From Dasypus novemcinctus (lineage: Eukaryota > Chordata > Mammalia > Cingulata > Dasypodidae): a stretch of DNA of 64,000 nucleotides. Positions within the stretch are counted from its first letter, which is position 1. Every line of letters begins with the position of its first letter. Position numbers and translations under genes: made by a program. The notes under the pieces were generated by a model that searched no databases, had not been told where the DNA came from, and saw only the letters and a list, made by a program, of their open reading frames with translations. Location: positions 200,010,216-200,074,215 of the forward strand of contig NC_080673.1 in the NCBI RefSeq assembly GCF_030445035.2, given 5' to 3'. Shown piece by piece: positions 1 to 12,050 of this stretch.

Positions 1-913
1 GGACCACAGGGACCGCGGTGCTTGGAGGGCCAGGAGGCGCTGACAGTGGAGGAGGGAGCGTCCCGCCGCCTCAGGCCTTCCCCGTCTCCACGGGCGTCGG
101 CCTCCACTGACTGACCCATGTGTGGACATCTAGCGCTTCTGAGAGCCAAACCCCAGGCAGGGCTCTGGGGCATAAAAGCAAGATGATTCCTGCTGCAGTG
201 GGGAAGGCTCAGGGATGGCCCATGAAACCATCTCAGATCCCAGAGAGCCAGGGTGTGCCTGGCCCGAGGTCTGCTAGTCCCACAGGTGATCCCAGTTGGA
301 GATCCCTGGAGAGAGCACTGGCAGCCAGAGGATGGGTGGCAGGCACCCTTTGCAAGAGCAGGAATTCCCCTCTGAGTCAGGTGCCCGCGCCACGACAGCA
401 GTGGTGGAAAGACATTTGCCAGGAGCTGCCACGGGCCAGACGGGACCCTACAGGGCGGCCAGAGGGCCTGGCTTGCACAGAGGAGGGCTGGAGGGGCGGG
501 TCCTGCTCAAGGGGCCCTCCGGGAAGCTCTGTACAGCTGTTGTGTTTTCTTGGCTTTGGCCTGTGCATGCCTGCCTTGGAATTGACCAGGGGAGTTTGTG
601 AAAAGTGTGGGCTGTGGTACACCGAGACACACAGCTCAGTGGGGAGCGGGGGAGGGCCTGCAGCCTGGAAATACCGTTGTAGCAACCTCCTGGGTAATTC
701 TGGCCCCACCTCATCCCGCCACGGTGCGCCGTGAAGGTTGCCGAAGGTTCATAGGACGCGCCTCAGGTCCCTGGGGAAGGAGCTGGATGGCCCACGCTGG
801 TGGCTGGGCTGGAGCTGTGCTCAGAGGGAAGGGCCCTCGCTGGCGCCAAGCCTCTGGTCCCGGCGTACGGGAGGGGAGGCCTCACCTCTCCTTTGGCGTC
901 TTGCTGTGTGCAG
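1..913 (+). other. WDR1: WDR1 intron (3' part)
   Basis: This GC-rich stretch precedes the first recognisable WDR1 exon and ends in a normal acceptor, a pyrimidine-rich tract followed by CAG at 911-913. No frame in it resembles the WDR1 residues that should precede the next exon. The open frames here look like chance products of high GC content. Confidence 0.75.
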
Positions 914-1087
914 GATGGGAACGTCCGCTTATACTCCATCCTGGGCGGCACGCTGAAGGACGAGGGCCAGCTCCTGGAGGCCAAGGGCCCTGTCACCGAC
1001 CTGGCCTACTCCCACGACGGCGCCTTCCTCGCGGTGTGCGACGCCAGCAAGGTGGTGACCGTCTTCAACGTGGCTGACGGCTACTCG
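914..1087 (+). CDS. WDR1: WDR1 (AIP1) coding exon, third from last
   Basis: WDR1 is a cytoplasmic WD40 double-propeller protein that works with cofilin to disassemble actin filaments. This exon is in phase 0 and encodes 58 residues, starting DGNVRLYSI and ending FNVADGYS. It holds a blade strand, then a complete WD-type repeat ([22 protein letters not shown]). It is flanked by a CAG acceptor at 911-913 and a GTGAGT donor at 1088. By length it corresponds to about residues 466-523 of the roughly 606-residue mammalian protein. Upstream exons lie outside the window. The frame is intact with no stop or frameshift, so the gene appears functional. The identification rests on near-identity to the mammalian WDR1 C-terminus as I remember it. 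Confidence 0.97.
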
Positions 1088-2781
1088 GTGAGTGGGTGGT
1101 GGCCCCGCACTGCGGGCCGCTCGGGCCGGGGCGGGGATGCTTCCTTCAGCAGCCTCACGCTTCTCTTGTCGCGGATGAGGCTGTTGCGGATGAGGCTGTT
1201 GCTCGAGGGATCGTCCCCCGAGGCTTCATTGCTCATAGTCCTTGAAGGACATAAGACAAGGACATTGCCTGCCTTCAAAGAGCTCCTGGTCTTATTGGCA
1301 AGGTAGAATTTAGCACAAGGGGGAAAAACGTAGAACTTGTTGGCAAGATGAAACTTCAAGCTGGGAGGCAGCAAAGCTTTCTGTAAGGCCAGCAAACGGG
1401 CCTTGTTAGTTACTGCCGGACCTGTGACCCTTCTTTTTCTTATCTGTCAAAGGGGTTAGACTAGGCTTGTTTTTTTTTCTGAATCTCTTTCACTTGTAAA
1501 ATCCTGTAATTTATGAGCTCCAGTGGCCCCAACACTGTCTTACACTTGGGGATCGCAGGTGAATGGAGTGGGGAGGAAAATAGGGCACTGGGAGAGAGCG
1601 TGTTGGGAACTCGAGCCTTCTCGTTTAATCTTCCGGCGCGCTCGGGTAGTCGCAACACAGGATTGGTGAGGGCTGCAGTTCCTGGGCTCTCCCTACAGCA
1701 CCAGCCCCCTGCCCCGATCCTGCCTCTAAGCTGGTGCTACACTCTACCAGGTTTCCCTCCATCCAGTAAACCGTCTTACGCTTGGTGCATTTAGAAGTAA
1801 GTCCTACATGTCTGTACACTCGCTATAAATACTTGAGTTGGACATTAGGGACTAGAGTTCAGTACACGTTTAGTTTGCCCTTTTGCTATCAAGTTTACAC
1901 GTAACAAAGGTGTGACAATAAGCACGCTGATACTGCGCACACACCCTGTAGATGCACCTTGGTGAGACCATGTGCATAGGGCACGGGAGTCACCAGATGT
2001 TGACACAATTTGCATATAATGTTGAGGCCTTGCTTTACGGCATGCGTAAGTCCACAAGGCTAGAAGCAGCGAAGGATGAAATAGGCCATCTCAACAAAGA
2101 GACCCAGTTTTGAGGTGACCACCTCTATGACCTCTAGGGATGGGGGTGGGTAGGGGATGGGGCTAAATTACTTTAAAGGAGGTACCTTCCCCTAAATGTT
2201 AGGGAAGGTGTTACTCTTCCACACCTCTCCTTGGGAAGATCATGTTTGAGGTCCCATCTTCACAAGTGCCACCTGGGCCACATCCAGGGCTGTCAGACAC
2301 ACTGCCTGTGGCTTTTGGGGACAGGGGTGAATCCTATCTACCTGCTATGGTCTCCATCCCAGATCACCAGGGACAGACCAGCCTCCCTCTGGCCTCACCC
2401 TCCCTGCGCCAGATGCCAGCTCCTTGCACTTGGGTTTCTGCATTTCTCCACCAGGGTTTCCACTCTGGGCAGGCAAGCGGGCATTCCTGACGGCCTGTGA
2501 CGGGTGCTGTGGTTGAAGGCTTTCGAGGGCTCTGGGGGCACGTTGGCACTGCTCCTGGATCTTGGGCTGCACCTGTCACTGCCTCAATTTCCTTGTTTCC
2601 GCGAGTGGCAGGGACCTTGTGGGACCCTGGTGGGGGGCGGTTCAGTGAGCTATAAGCATCGCCTGGCCTGTGGACTGCCCTCAGGTGACCCTGTCTTGTT
2701 GCCAATGCTGGTGGGATTAAATACAGGGTGACTCTGGCCTGAACCCTGATGTGCTGTCCCCTCTTTTCAACCTGCCACCAG
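1088..2781 (+). other. WDR1: WDR1 intron
   Basis: The intron runs from a GTGAGT donor to a pyrimidine-rich acceptor ending CAG at 2779-2781. I see no recognisable young repeat, RNA gene or extra exon. A short direct duplication, GGATGAGGCTGTTGC twice with about a 15-bp period, sits near 1174-1203. Confidence 0.85.
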
Positions 2782-2926
2782 GAGAAAGACATCTTTTACG
2801 GACACCACGCAAAAATCGTCTGCGTGGCCTGGTCCCCGGACAACGAGCACTTTGCTTCGGGCGGCATGGACATGATGGTGTACGTGTGGACCCTCAGCGA
2901 CCCGGAGACCAGGGTCAAGATCCAAG
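2782..2926 (+). CDS. WDR1: WDR1 (AIP1) coding exon, penultimate
   Basis: The exon is 145 bp: 48 whole codons plus the first base of a split Asp codon. It begins [13 protein letters not shown] and ends [10 protein letters not shown]. It contains a classical WD40 repeat with the dipeptide-type end VYVW and the conserved blade core [16 protein letters not shown], part of the second beta-propeller. The acceptor CAG is at 2779-2781 and the donor GTGACT follows directly at 2927. The split phase (1) matches the next exon, which opens with AT to complete GAT (Asp). No frame damage is visible. Confidence 0.97.
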
Positions 2927-4311
2927 GTGACTGCGCAGGGTGCCCGCGGCTCCACCTGCCCCTCTCTGCTTCCAGGGAATGGCGGCCTCTGCCAGACAAC
3001 GGGGTTTCTGCTCGGCCTGGGTGGGACACGCACACATGGCACCGTGGGCCTCTGGGTTCCCAGAGCAGGTGGTCTCTGCAGGATACGCCTTGCCCCCTAC
3101 CCCACTCCTCACATCTAACTGTGACCAGGTTCTTTTAACCATGTATTTTGTTTAGCCCAACGCAGTCCTTGCATTGTGGACCACCCCATGCCACGGGCTC
3201 AGTAGTCACCCATGGCTCGTTGCTCCGCATGGGCAGCTTAGCCCCCGGGTAGAGTCCACCCCCAGAGCTCCTGGCCAAGCTCAGGCTAAGGCAGCACTAC
3301 TAGCTGCATCTGAAGCAAGAGTAAGCCAGTTCCAGCCATCCTGGTTCAGAAGGAAATGAATGAGTCTATGGTTAGAGCCATACAGGTTCATGAATAAAAT
3401 AATGAAGAAAAGGATACACCGAGAGCCAGTCGGGTCAGGAACGGCAGGGGCCAGTAGTTGGCAGACCTCGTCCACGTCTATCCTGCACTGTGCCTGGGTG
3501 CCGCTGGCCATCTGGGCACACAGGTGCGCTCCCCTGTCAGAGAGCCTGTGCAGTGCTGTAGGTGGGCTCTAAGCACCACTGTTAAAACAAATGGTGCTGG
3601 AGTTTGGGGGGCTCCCCAGGCACCAGCACCCACTTGTTCCCCCTGGCTGAGGCTCAGAATTGGGGGCCTGAAGCCACCTGGAGCTAGGGGAGCAGAGCGC
3701 GGACGGGACGCCCCTTTCTAGAGCAGCAGGCTCCCGGGCTTGGGCCACAGGTTAGCAGTAGAGGAAGAGTCTCGTCACCCGTGGTGGGACCCCTAGATGG
3801 GAGAGTCAGGCAAGCCCTCCAACCTTTTATTCACTGCGGGCCCCTCAGGAGCCTTCCAGCTTTTTTCTTCCGTGTCCTTCCTCACCCCATGAAATTGTAG
3901 TGCCACAAATGACTGTGTACATGTTGGTGCATTGTGTATGTAACGTTCCTTTACGTATAAAATAGGTTTTTGCACCCTCTGGGTGAAATGTCCCCACGGG
4001 GTCATTATCCAATGTCTGAAGGCATTGGATTGTCACCCCTGGGGGAAGACGTACTGGTAGCTTCCAGGTGTGCTGCCCTGTGTCCTACAGGGTGCAAGCA
4101 GCACCCCGTGCACCCAAAGAAGGGCCATTTTCCAGGCATCGGGAGTGCTGGGGGTGAGCTGTGGCTGCAGACACAGCTGCTGAGAAGAGGGAAGGCGGTG
4201 TCATCAGGGACGACCGAGCCTTGTTTTTGGGGCCACTGGTGGTTCCCTCTTAGCCTGGGGCGCGTATAGAAGCAGGGAAGTTTTCCTCACACCAAGCTCT
4301 GTCCTCCCCAG
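2927..4311 (+). other. WDR1: WDR1 last intron
   Basis: The intron lies between the GTGACT donor and the CCCCAG acceptor ending at 4311. It is unique-looking, moderately GC-rich sequence with no repeat or RNA gene I can name. Confidence 0.85.
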
Positions 4312-4418
4312 ATGCACACAGACTGCACCACGTCAGCAGCCTGGCCTGGCTCGACACGCACACGTTGGTCACCACCTCCCACGATGCCTCTGTCAAAGAG
4401 TGGACAATCACCTACTGA
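4312..4418 (+). CDS. WDR1: WDR1 (AIP1) terminal coding exon with stop
   Basis: The first two bases complete the split Asp codon. Then come 34 residues ([13 protein letters not shown] ... VKEWTITY) and the stop TGA at 4416-4418. This is the last WD40 blade, with the terminal W of the repeat (VKEW), and it closes the second propeller of AIP1. The three exons in the window together give 141 residues, the C-terminal quarter of the protein. The end sequence WTITY matches the mammalian WDR1 terminus, so no extension or truncation is seen. Confidence 0.97.
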
Positions 4419-4626
4419 GGACCCAGCCCCTCGGGACGGACCGAATCAGGGACTAGCATTTAACCGCGGCGGAACGTGTCCTGACCCGGCTCTCTGTAAC
4501 GCGCCCCCTCGTCCGCCTCGCCCGGGAGGGAGGAGGGCTCCGGTGATTCTCCTCGTGTCTCTACAGGGTGCTCCTATCTGTCCGTGTCCTCTGGAAAGCT
4601 TTAGACAGTAGCAGTTTGCACATGAA

Positions 4627-4632
4627 AATAAA
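4627..4632 (+). promoter_or_regulatory. WDR1: proximal polyadenylation signal AATAAA of WDR1
   Basis: A canonical AATAAA lies 209 bases after the stop, with a GTGTGG stretch about 20 bases downstream. Use of this site would give a short 3' UTR. Confidence 0.6.
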
Positions 4633-5378
4633 ATGAGCACTTAAACAGCGTGTGGAGCATAACTGAACACCCAGCCAGGCCTCGAGTGCCGAACATTCCA
4701 GAGGCAGCAGCCTCGCGAGCTCCCCGGGGCTCTTGCTAACGCAGAGGTCGTGCAGGTGAGAGAGGCGCACCTCCCCTTTGCTGCCTGCAGAACGTTGCCA
4801 TACAGGCCAGGGAGCAGTGTTGGCTGCGGAGGGCACAGCCGGGCTCTGCAGAGCAGGTATTCGTCGAGTGGCGTGTCTGGGTCACCCCCACGCCAGCCTC
4901 CAGGGAGCCTCCAGGTCAGACGGGGACACACCCGCCTCGTCTGCGCTTCATCGTCTGTTTTTGTGCTTGATTTTAAGAATGGAGTTGTGGGTTTGTGTCT
5001 ATTTTGATGACTCCTCCAGTTGCCTGTCGGTGTTTCCAAGCCTCGTGTGTTAGGGCACTGGCCCGGGCCCCGGAGCCCTTGTTGACCAGAGCCCGCGGTC
5101 CTGGCCACCGCGTCACTGTCGTGATTGGGTGTTTCCCTGTCTCTCTCCTCTTCTGTCCCTAAGAGCAAAGATTAAGGGCAAAAAATGAAGTCACTGTAAA
5201 CCTGTCATTGTTTTCACCTTTTATTTTCAGTGCAGAAATTAAAAGTAAGTATAAAGCACCATGATTTCGCCTTTTTTTGTGTGTGTCGGAATCACTGGTA
5301 ATTGTTGGCTGAGTACAATCCCTCCCCTTGCACTTGTGAAAACACTTGGAGCGCTTTAAGAGATGAGACTGAGAAATC

Positions 5379-5384
5379 ATTAAA
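5379..5384 (+). promoter_or_regulatory. WDR1: distal polyadenylation signal ATTAAA of WDR1
   Basis: This common variant signal is followed by a T-rich then very GT-rich downstream element at about 5413-5450, which is the layout of a strong cleavage site. Confidence 0.5.
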
Positions 5385-5403
5385 TATCTTTTCTCTCCGT
5401 TGT

Positions 5404-8400
5404 GGACCGCTGATTTGTGTTGGGGCACGTGGGCGTGGTGGGGGAGCAGAGTGCCACCTGGGACCCCCGTGGCTGGAGCTGCCTCGCTCTCCAGCCAGCA
5501 GCCTCAGGAGAGGCTCGTGACACCCGGGATTGGTGAGCCCACTGTGGGTGGGGGAGGACCCGCAGGGCAGGGCCCGGGCTCCAACTGGACCAGGCGCCCC
5601 CCAGAGCCCACCCCATTCTCAGGTTTCCGGGCAGTCCCGGTCTTTCTGGTATTGCCTTCAAAAGTAAGAAATAACATTCATTTAGAATTGAAGAACTAAG
5701 CTCCCAGGCATCCAGATGAGCAGTGGGAGACACCCTGTTCTTGGATAGGAAGACATGACTAAATTTGATGCAATCCCAGTAGAAGTTTCACCCTTCTGGT
5801 CTAACCTGCTTCTGTCGTGTACGTATGAAAACAAACCATTAAAGTCAGGTAGAGTGGGGGGAGCTGTGCCTGCAGGATATTGAAATACCAATATTATTTA
5901 AAGCTGGTGCTGCCACAAGACAAAACCCAGAAGTGCACTTCGTTCCTGTCTGTTTTTGGAACGGCATTTTCACATCAGTGGAGAAGGGAAAAATTGAGTA
6001 AAGGGCGTTGGTGAAAACCAGGTGACAATCTGGGAAGATAAATAGGGTTCCTGCCTTGTCCTTATTCCAGATTAAATTTCGAATGGATCACAAATTGTGC
6101 ATTTTTGAAAATATGAAACTAAGTACTGGAAAATGGGAGAATGTATATATTCACATAAACACAAATAAGTTTAAGAATGATAAAACTCGTGAGTTAGGGG
6201 AGTGGTGGTTAGTCCTGGGCCCGTTTCTCACCGTCTGGGTGCTGGGCAAGCTGATTACATCCTGCACTTCGCTTCCTCTGTCCCTAAAGGGGTCCAGTCT
6301 CCAGGTGTCCCCCAGGGAGTGAAGAGATGCAGGAAAGCCAGGTTGGGGGTGACTTTCAATACACAGTGGTTGAGGTTATTACGTGAAGCAACTCACTTGA
6401 TACACTCCAGGGCTTGTTCTGGTAAATTGGGTTCAACTTGGTGCACCCTTACCAGAATGTCACCTCCCCTGAGAGGTGACATTGGCTGGGTTCATCAGCG
6501 ACATGTCGAGGGCAAGATGAGCCGCTCACAGACAGACTGACCATCTCATTGACAGTCTGTGGCAGCTGTTCGATGATCTGAACAGAAATGAGTCTAAATG
6601 GCATCCCAGGGACAATGATGGGGACATTTTTTAAGAGGTTTGGCTTTGGGAAAGGTCACACTTCTGAACATGCTCCAGAGATACAAGTGGTTCCTTTGTC
6701 TTCTGAATTCTTGCTTACCCTGTTGTAGTTGGTGGTACATAAGTCAGTTCAAGCAACGTGCTTTGAATGACTTGGATTTGGGACAGTTGTGCCTTTTTAA
6801 ATTCCTGCTTTCTTCCTTTCTCCCTCCTGCTCAACTTCCTCCCCTTTTTTTGGTTTTATTTTGTTCATTGTGTTTGGAAACAGTATAACATTTGAATATT
6901 GCATAGTATCTTTTGTCAAAATGAAGCCAGTACTCAATGTGGCCAAATTAAATGGTCGCAGAACGCAATCTTTAGTCCGGAGGGAAAGCTACCTTGATGG
7001 CCATCTCTACCCCAAGAGGCAGACACATTTCCGGGTATCCTTGACATGTTCTGTAGAAATCCCACTTATATCTTTACTTCCTGGCACACAGATGTATCAT
7101 TTCTTTGGTTTTGCTGATAGAGCTTTTAAAAAAAAAACAAAACCTCCAAGTGATCTTTTTCCACCTTCGTTTTCTTAAAATCTCTTATAATTGGAGATTT
7201 CTCCAAGCAGTGTCCACAGCGGACCACTTGGCACTGTTAACCCTGTGGACAGGGCAGTTTTTCGTGGGCAGGGGGGCTACTTGTAGGATCATGAGCCGCC
7301 CCTCTGGCCTCTGCCCACTGGATGCCAGTCGCTACCCCACTCTAGTTGGCAACCAGGATCTCAGTACCAAGTGTCCCCTGGGGAAGGAGAGGGCAAAGTT
7401 GCCCCTAGTAGAGAACCTCTCCCTTCAGGGACTGGGGTCCCTGCAGCGTGGATGCAGCTTGTCGGGGACTCAGTGGGGGTAGGTGTGTCACAGAGAGCCC
7501 CTGCAGTGGGGAATGGTCTGAGCAGCCTTAGGACAGTGCTCCCAGGCGTCAGGGCATGGCTGCAGGACCACAGCTGGTGCTGCCCTCTTCGCGCAGGTTT
7601 GGACAGACCTGGGCACCCGAAAGAGCTCCGTTGAAGCCTGGCTGCATCGTGTACCGGCGGCAGGGCGAGACTCGATTCTCCCTGACAGGAGCGTGGGCGG
7701 CTGCTCAGGCATGGGGCCGGAGGGCACACCTACAGTCCAGTCCGGTGACACTTAGCACATTTCGCCTTCCACTGTTGGAATCGTGGACATCTGATCAGGC
7801 ACACATGTTCACATACCTGGAATCAGTAATTCAGAGAAGAGGGGCGTCCCTTTTTATTTTTAAAAAGGTAGGTTTTCTTTAAATAGCTTTGCCACTCTAG
7901 GATCCTAATAATAGATTTTTTTTTTTTTCAGAAAGACCAGGAGTGAGGTATTTGATTTTTTCACTTGACTCATTCCTCCGGAGCTCGCTCACTCACTCAT
8001 AAGTTCAGCTTATAGTCACCGGTTGTCTAGGTACCAGGCATGCTCAGCTTGGGGGACACCTCGGCTTGGAGGAGAAAGGCAGGTGTGGCCCCTGCGGTCA
8101 CCGTGTTTGCAGAGTATCGGGGGAGAATTCAATCGAGTGATTCCAGCAGTTGTGAGTGTGTGGAACGGGTAGATGTGCAGGGCACCGTGGGGGCACAAGA
8201 GAAGGACATCCAACCCCGCTGGGGATGGGTGAGGACCCTGGATGTGCAGAGCCTGGCACAGACCCAGCCCCTCGGTGCCCATCCCCCGCGCCCCTGCCTG
8301 GGGGCCTGCCGAGGCTCCAGGCTGCAGTGCTCTGCTGCAAACAGCAGAGAGCAGCTGGAGATCACGGCCCGGCGGAGGCCGAGCCCGCAGGAGGGCCGCC

Positions 8401-9100
8401 GCGCCTGGGGAGGGGTCGCTTTGCCCTCTCACCTGGCATTGGGGCAGAGGACCAGGGTGTGGGCGAACACGGGCCAAGCCTCCTCCTGTGCCTCAGCAGG
8501 AAGCTCTGACTTCTGACCGCATGGAGGCTGCCTGAGCCCGTTCGGAAACAGCCCTTGGCTCAGAAGTTTCCTCGGGGACTGGCGTTTGTCGTCAAATCTG
8601 CTGGGCCCAGCAGGAGGATTGCCATCGTTCTGGTCCCCTGCAAAGCTCCCTCCTTTGGTCAGACGATGGGCTGGCAGGCAGAATGGAGGAAACTGCTTCA
8701 CAATGGCTTTATTCGGGATGAGCTAAGGAGACAGCCGCTGCCCACAGGAGATGCCTTCTTACTGGCTTATAAATGCACACGATTCTGGCTCGTGCATTTA
8801 TTTGGGGTGGGGGGACCCCATTCAAGCATCTCTGTCCTCAGCGTCTCTTTCTCTGGCAAAGGAGGCAAATTGTAATGATTTGTTCCAAGGAGGTGCTAAT
8901 GGATGGTAATAAGTTAATATGTCATTCTCTCCTCTTTCACAAATCACGTGGCTGGTGTTCTCAGTGTAAACAAGCTCTCCTTACTTGTCCCCAGAAGAGG
9001 GGAACTAGAGGGAAAATTTGCATTCCTATAATGGGACTTTCACTAAGTAGGATTTCCCCAAGTGTGGTCCAGGACCACTGCATCAGAAACTCCTTATAAA
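5404..9100. other. intergenic, mostly unique sequence
   Basis: No gene, RNA gene or young repeat is seen in this stretch downstream of WDR1. A GC-rich part at about 8150-8480 produces overlapping open frames on both strands with no recognisable protein. The rest is ordinary mixed-composition DNA, with a short poly-T at about 7917-7930. Confidence 0.6.
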
Positions 9101-9111
9101 AAAAAGGATTT

Positions 9112-9541
9112 GGGCCGTGGACTTGGCCCAGTGGTTAGGGTGTCCGTCTACCACATGGGAGGTCCGTGGTTCAAGCCCCGGGCCCCCTTGACCCGTGTGC
9201 AGCTGACCCATGTGCAGTGCTGATGCGCGCAAGTAGTGCTGTGCCATGCAGGGGTGTCCCCCGCATAGGGGAGCCCCACATGCAAGGAGTGCATCCTGTA
9301 TGGAGAGCCACCCAGCAGGAAAGAAAGTGCAGCCTGCCCAGGAATGGCGCCGCACACACAGAGAGCTGACACAACAAGATGATGCAACAAAAAGAAACAC
9401 AGATTCCCATGCCGCTGACAACAACAGAAGCGGACAAAAGAGGACTCAGCAAATAGACAAAGAGAACAGACAACGGGGGCGGGGAGGGGGGGAAGGGGGG
9501 ACAAATAAATGAATAAATAAATAAGTCTGAAAAAAAAAAGG
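9112..9541 (+). mobile_element. DAS-type armadillo SINE (tRNA-derived), sense
   Basis: This copy has a tRNA-like head with pol III A-box (TGGCCCAGTGG) and B-box (GGTTCAAGC) elements. A family-specific body (GGGTGTCCCCCGCATAGG) and an (AAAT)n/poly-A tail follow. It is flanked by an 11-base duplication AAAAAGGATTT at 9101-9111 and 9542-9552, which fixes its ends. Confidence 0.93.
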
Positions 9542-9564
9542 AAAAAGGATTTCCGCTGTCTCTG

Positions 9565-10090
9565 TCTACCGAAATTGAACATATGCCCAACTCTGGCCCA
9601 TCAATTTCCCTTCTAAGGAGGTAGAAGAGTTTGGAGTATTTATATCCAGCAAATGATACGCATAAGAACATTTGAGCTGTGATGAGAGCCCCAAACTGGG
9701 ACCAACCTGAATGTCCACCAGTGGGTAAAAGGGGAAACCAACTGTGGTATGTGCATTCAGCAAGAAGAGTAATCACAGAATAAACTATCGATCCACACAG
9801 CAAGATGGTAGTCATCTCATAAATACGATGCCGAGCAAAAGAATCCAGACTCCAAAGAGTGCATACTGTATGAGTGCATTTATATGAAGTTCTTCAACAG
9901 ACTGAACTCAGCTGTGATGGCAGAAGTTAGAATAAGCATGATCTGGCATGGGCGTGGAGGTTTTTGATTGGGAAGAAGCATGAAGGAGACTTTTGGGGTA
10001 TTGGAAATATTCAATATCTCACTCTGAAAGCTAGTAATACAGTTGTGTACATATGTAAAATACATGGATTCTATATTTTATTTAAAATCA
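9565..10090 (+). mobile_element. old L1 3' end, sense
   Basis: The sequence follows the familiar L1 3' region: the stretch around AACCTGAATGTCCACCAGTGG, then TGAGTGCATTTATATGAAG. Many changes place it among old mammalian L1 copies. No open frame survives. Confidence 0.7.
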
Positions 10091-10094
10091 ATCA

Positions 10095-10500
10095 GGGACG
10101 CAGACTTGGCTTAATGAATAGAGCATCCACCTACCACATGGCAGATCCATAGTTCAAACCCCGGGCCTCCTGACCCATGTGATGAGCTGGCCCATGCACA
10201 GTGCTGATGAATGCAGGAAGTGCCATGCCATGCAGGGGTGTCCCCTGTGTAAGGGAGCCCCACGCGCAATGAGCGCACCCTGTCAGGAGAGCCGCCTAGC
10301 GCGAAAAAAGTGCAGCCTCCCCAGGAGTGGCACCACATACACACGGAGAGCTGACGCAGCAAGATAATGCAACAAAAAGAGGCACAGATTCCCTGTGCTG
10401 CTGACAAGAATAGAAGCAGACACAGAAGAACACACAGCAAATGGACACAGAGAACAGACAAGTGGGGGGTGGGGAAGGGGAGAGAAGTAAAAAATCTTTA
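10095..10500 (+). mobile_element. DAS-type armadillo SINE, sense
   Basis: This copy has the same tRNA-like head and body as the one at 9112, but more diverged: the head reads CAGACTTGGCTTAATG. It sits at the 3' edge of the old L1 piece. A short A/T-rich direct repeat (AAAATCA) flanks it. Confidence 0.9.
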
Positions 10501-11179
10501 AAAATCAGTTTGGACTGAGTGTGCCCTGGGACAGCTGAGCAAAATGAATCTTACTGCCTTAGGTGACCAGATCTGAGAAGAATCTGGGTTGGAGTCCAGT
10601 GCCCAGGAGAGCTGACTCTTGACTGCTGCAATACTGGAAGTAGCCGGGAACTCAGAAGGCCCTCTGTGTATTACACGCCTAAAAAAGTTTGAAATGTTTA
10701 GAAAGGACTCCAGTGCATAGTCTGGACTTGAAAATAGAAACTGTTTAGACCTACAAGTAATTTGCTAAGAATTGCTCTTTTCACATTTACCCTGTGCACA
10801 GACCGTCTCTGCAAAAGTCGTATCTTCTCTAATACCCATTAGTGAAGTCTAATAGTTTTATTCATTCAAGTACTTTACCTTTCTTGCCTCAGTTACTTCT
10901 AGACATTTTATATTTCTGTTCCTAATCTGGATGAGCTCTTTGTTTTTAAATGTGCTTTCCAACTGACTGTTGCTATTAACTAGAAAAATGACTGGCTTTT
11001 TGGATATGCCCAAGTATCCCGGCATGTGGCTGAACTTCCATATGCATTTGTTTCCTTGGGTTTTCTAGCTGCACAGGGATGACACCTGGAAAGTTTGCCG
11101 TTGTTATTTCCCCCTTCCCAGTGGTCAAAACCCTGATTTACGTCTCAAGGAATCAAGGCCCTTAAACACTTTAACCTTC
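10501..11179. other. intergenic, nothing recognised
   Basis: I see no gene or clear repeat in this stretch of ordinary composition. Confidence 0.5.
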
Positions 11180-11350
11180 AGAGTCAGATAATTCTGAGCC
11201 TGGCAGCGTCTAACTCAGGCACGTTGCTTACCCTCTCTGTGCCTCATTTTCCTCATCCCTATCACCAGGGGACTATCATTGACTTCATGGGGTTATTGTG
11301 GGGACTAAGTAAGATAATACTTAGAAAAATAGTGTGACTATAAAACTCTG
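11180..11350 (+). repeat. MIR SINE, sense
   Basis: The order of motifs is that of MIR: an ACCCTCTCTGTGCCTCATTTTCCTC core, then a GGGGTTATTGTGGGGACTAAGTAAG segment. It is an ancient mammalian SINE, diverged as expected. Confidence 0.75.
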
Positions 11351-11896
11351 TTTTGCCTCCTGCCTTGTTTACATAAAACAGGATATTTGGTAAACTTTTT
11401 TATTGAACATTGTGTAGGTTACACAGTGTTACCGAGGTCTGGCATTCTTGGGCCAGCCCTGAAGAAACTCTTCAGGTGATGATTATGTGTCTACTCTCAC
11501 TTCTTCAGAGGAGATTGTGATCATGCCCACCTTTTTTGTGTTAACAATGCATACAGGACTAAGAGGGATAACTTAAAAATAAATAACGTCATTTGAAAAA
11601 AGAGAATACCTGCTTTTAGCACAGTGTGTATCTCAAAGCTCAATAAATGTTAAATAAATCATCGTTTTTATTGTATTTGGGCAGAAACATATAAAAATGA
11701 GAAGGAAGAGACGCCCAAGTTGTTAACAACATGCTAGATGACTGGAGCGGGCAGCAGGTGACAATGACATATGCTAAGCCTCAGGGAGAGCTTTAAACAA
11801 CAGGAGGTAAAACACCAGCCCTGCATCCGTAGTTTGTTTGAAGCCTGCCTCACTCGTCCCTGGCCAGCATCCTGGAGGGAGGATTAACCAGTCACT

Positions 11897-12050
11897 GACA
11901 CAGAGGTCCTCAGCCGTGACTGCACATCGGAGCCTCTAAAAATGTGTCCATGCCTGTGCCCCCCCGCAGACCCCTTGAACTGACTCTCCGAAGGTGGCTC
12001 TGACCTCAGGATCTTTCAGAAACTCTTCCAGATGATTCCAACAGCCGAGG
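11897..12050 (+). repeat. MER5-like DNA transposon fragment
   Basis: The stretch resembles the MER5A/B non-autonomous hAT family: an opening like GTCCTCAGCCGTGACTGCACAT, a middle AGACCCCTTGAACTGA and a closing GATGATTCCAACAGCC. Boundaries are approximate. Confidence 0.55.

Larger units (their letters stand above)
4419..5403 (+). other. WDR1: WDR1 3' UTR (distal end inferred)
   Basis: The non-coding sequence after the stop contains two good cleavage-signal candidates. AATAAA is at 4627-4632, followed by GTGTGG about 20 bases on. ATTAAA is at 5379-5384, followed by a strongly GT-rich stretch from about 5413. The region between has no repeat and looks like a normal UTR. A further ATTAAA at 5238-5243 lacks a clear GT-rich element. 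The distal end near 5400 is my inference, giving a UTR of either about 230 or 985 bases. Confidence 0.6.

Noticed and set aside
120..734. 204-codon frame upstream of the first WDR1 exon
   Set aside because: It lies inside a WDR1 intron, several overlapping frames exist, and it shows no similarity to WDR1 or another known protein.
8040..8516. Overlapping frames of 97-158 codons on both strands
   Set aside because: GC-rich intergenic sequence with no splice signals or recognisable domains.
9112..9200. Functional tRNA gene
   Set aside because: The pol III boxes belong to the tRNA-like head of a DAS SINE. The sequence continues into the SINE body and does not fold as a complete tRNA.
9171..9815. 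214-codon minus-strand frame with apparent membrane segments
   Set aside because: It spans the antisense strand of a DAS SINE, and the same frames recur at every other DAS copy in the window.
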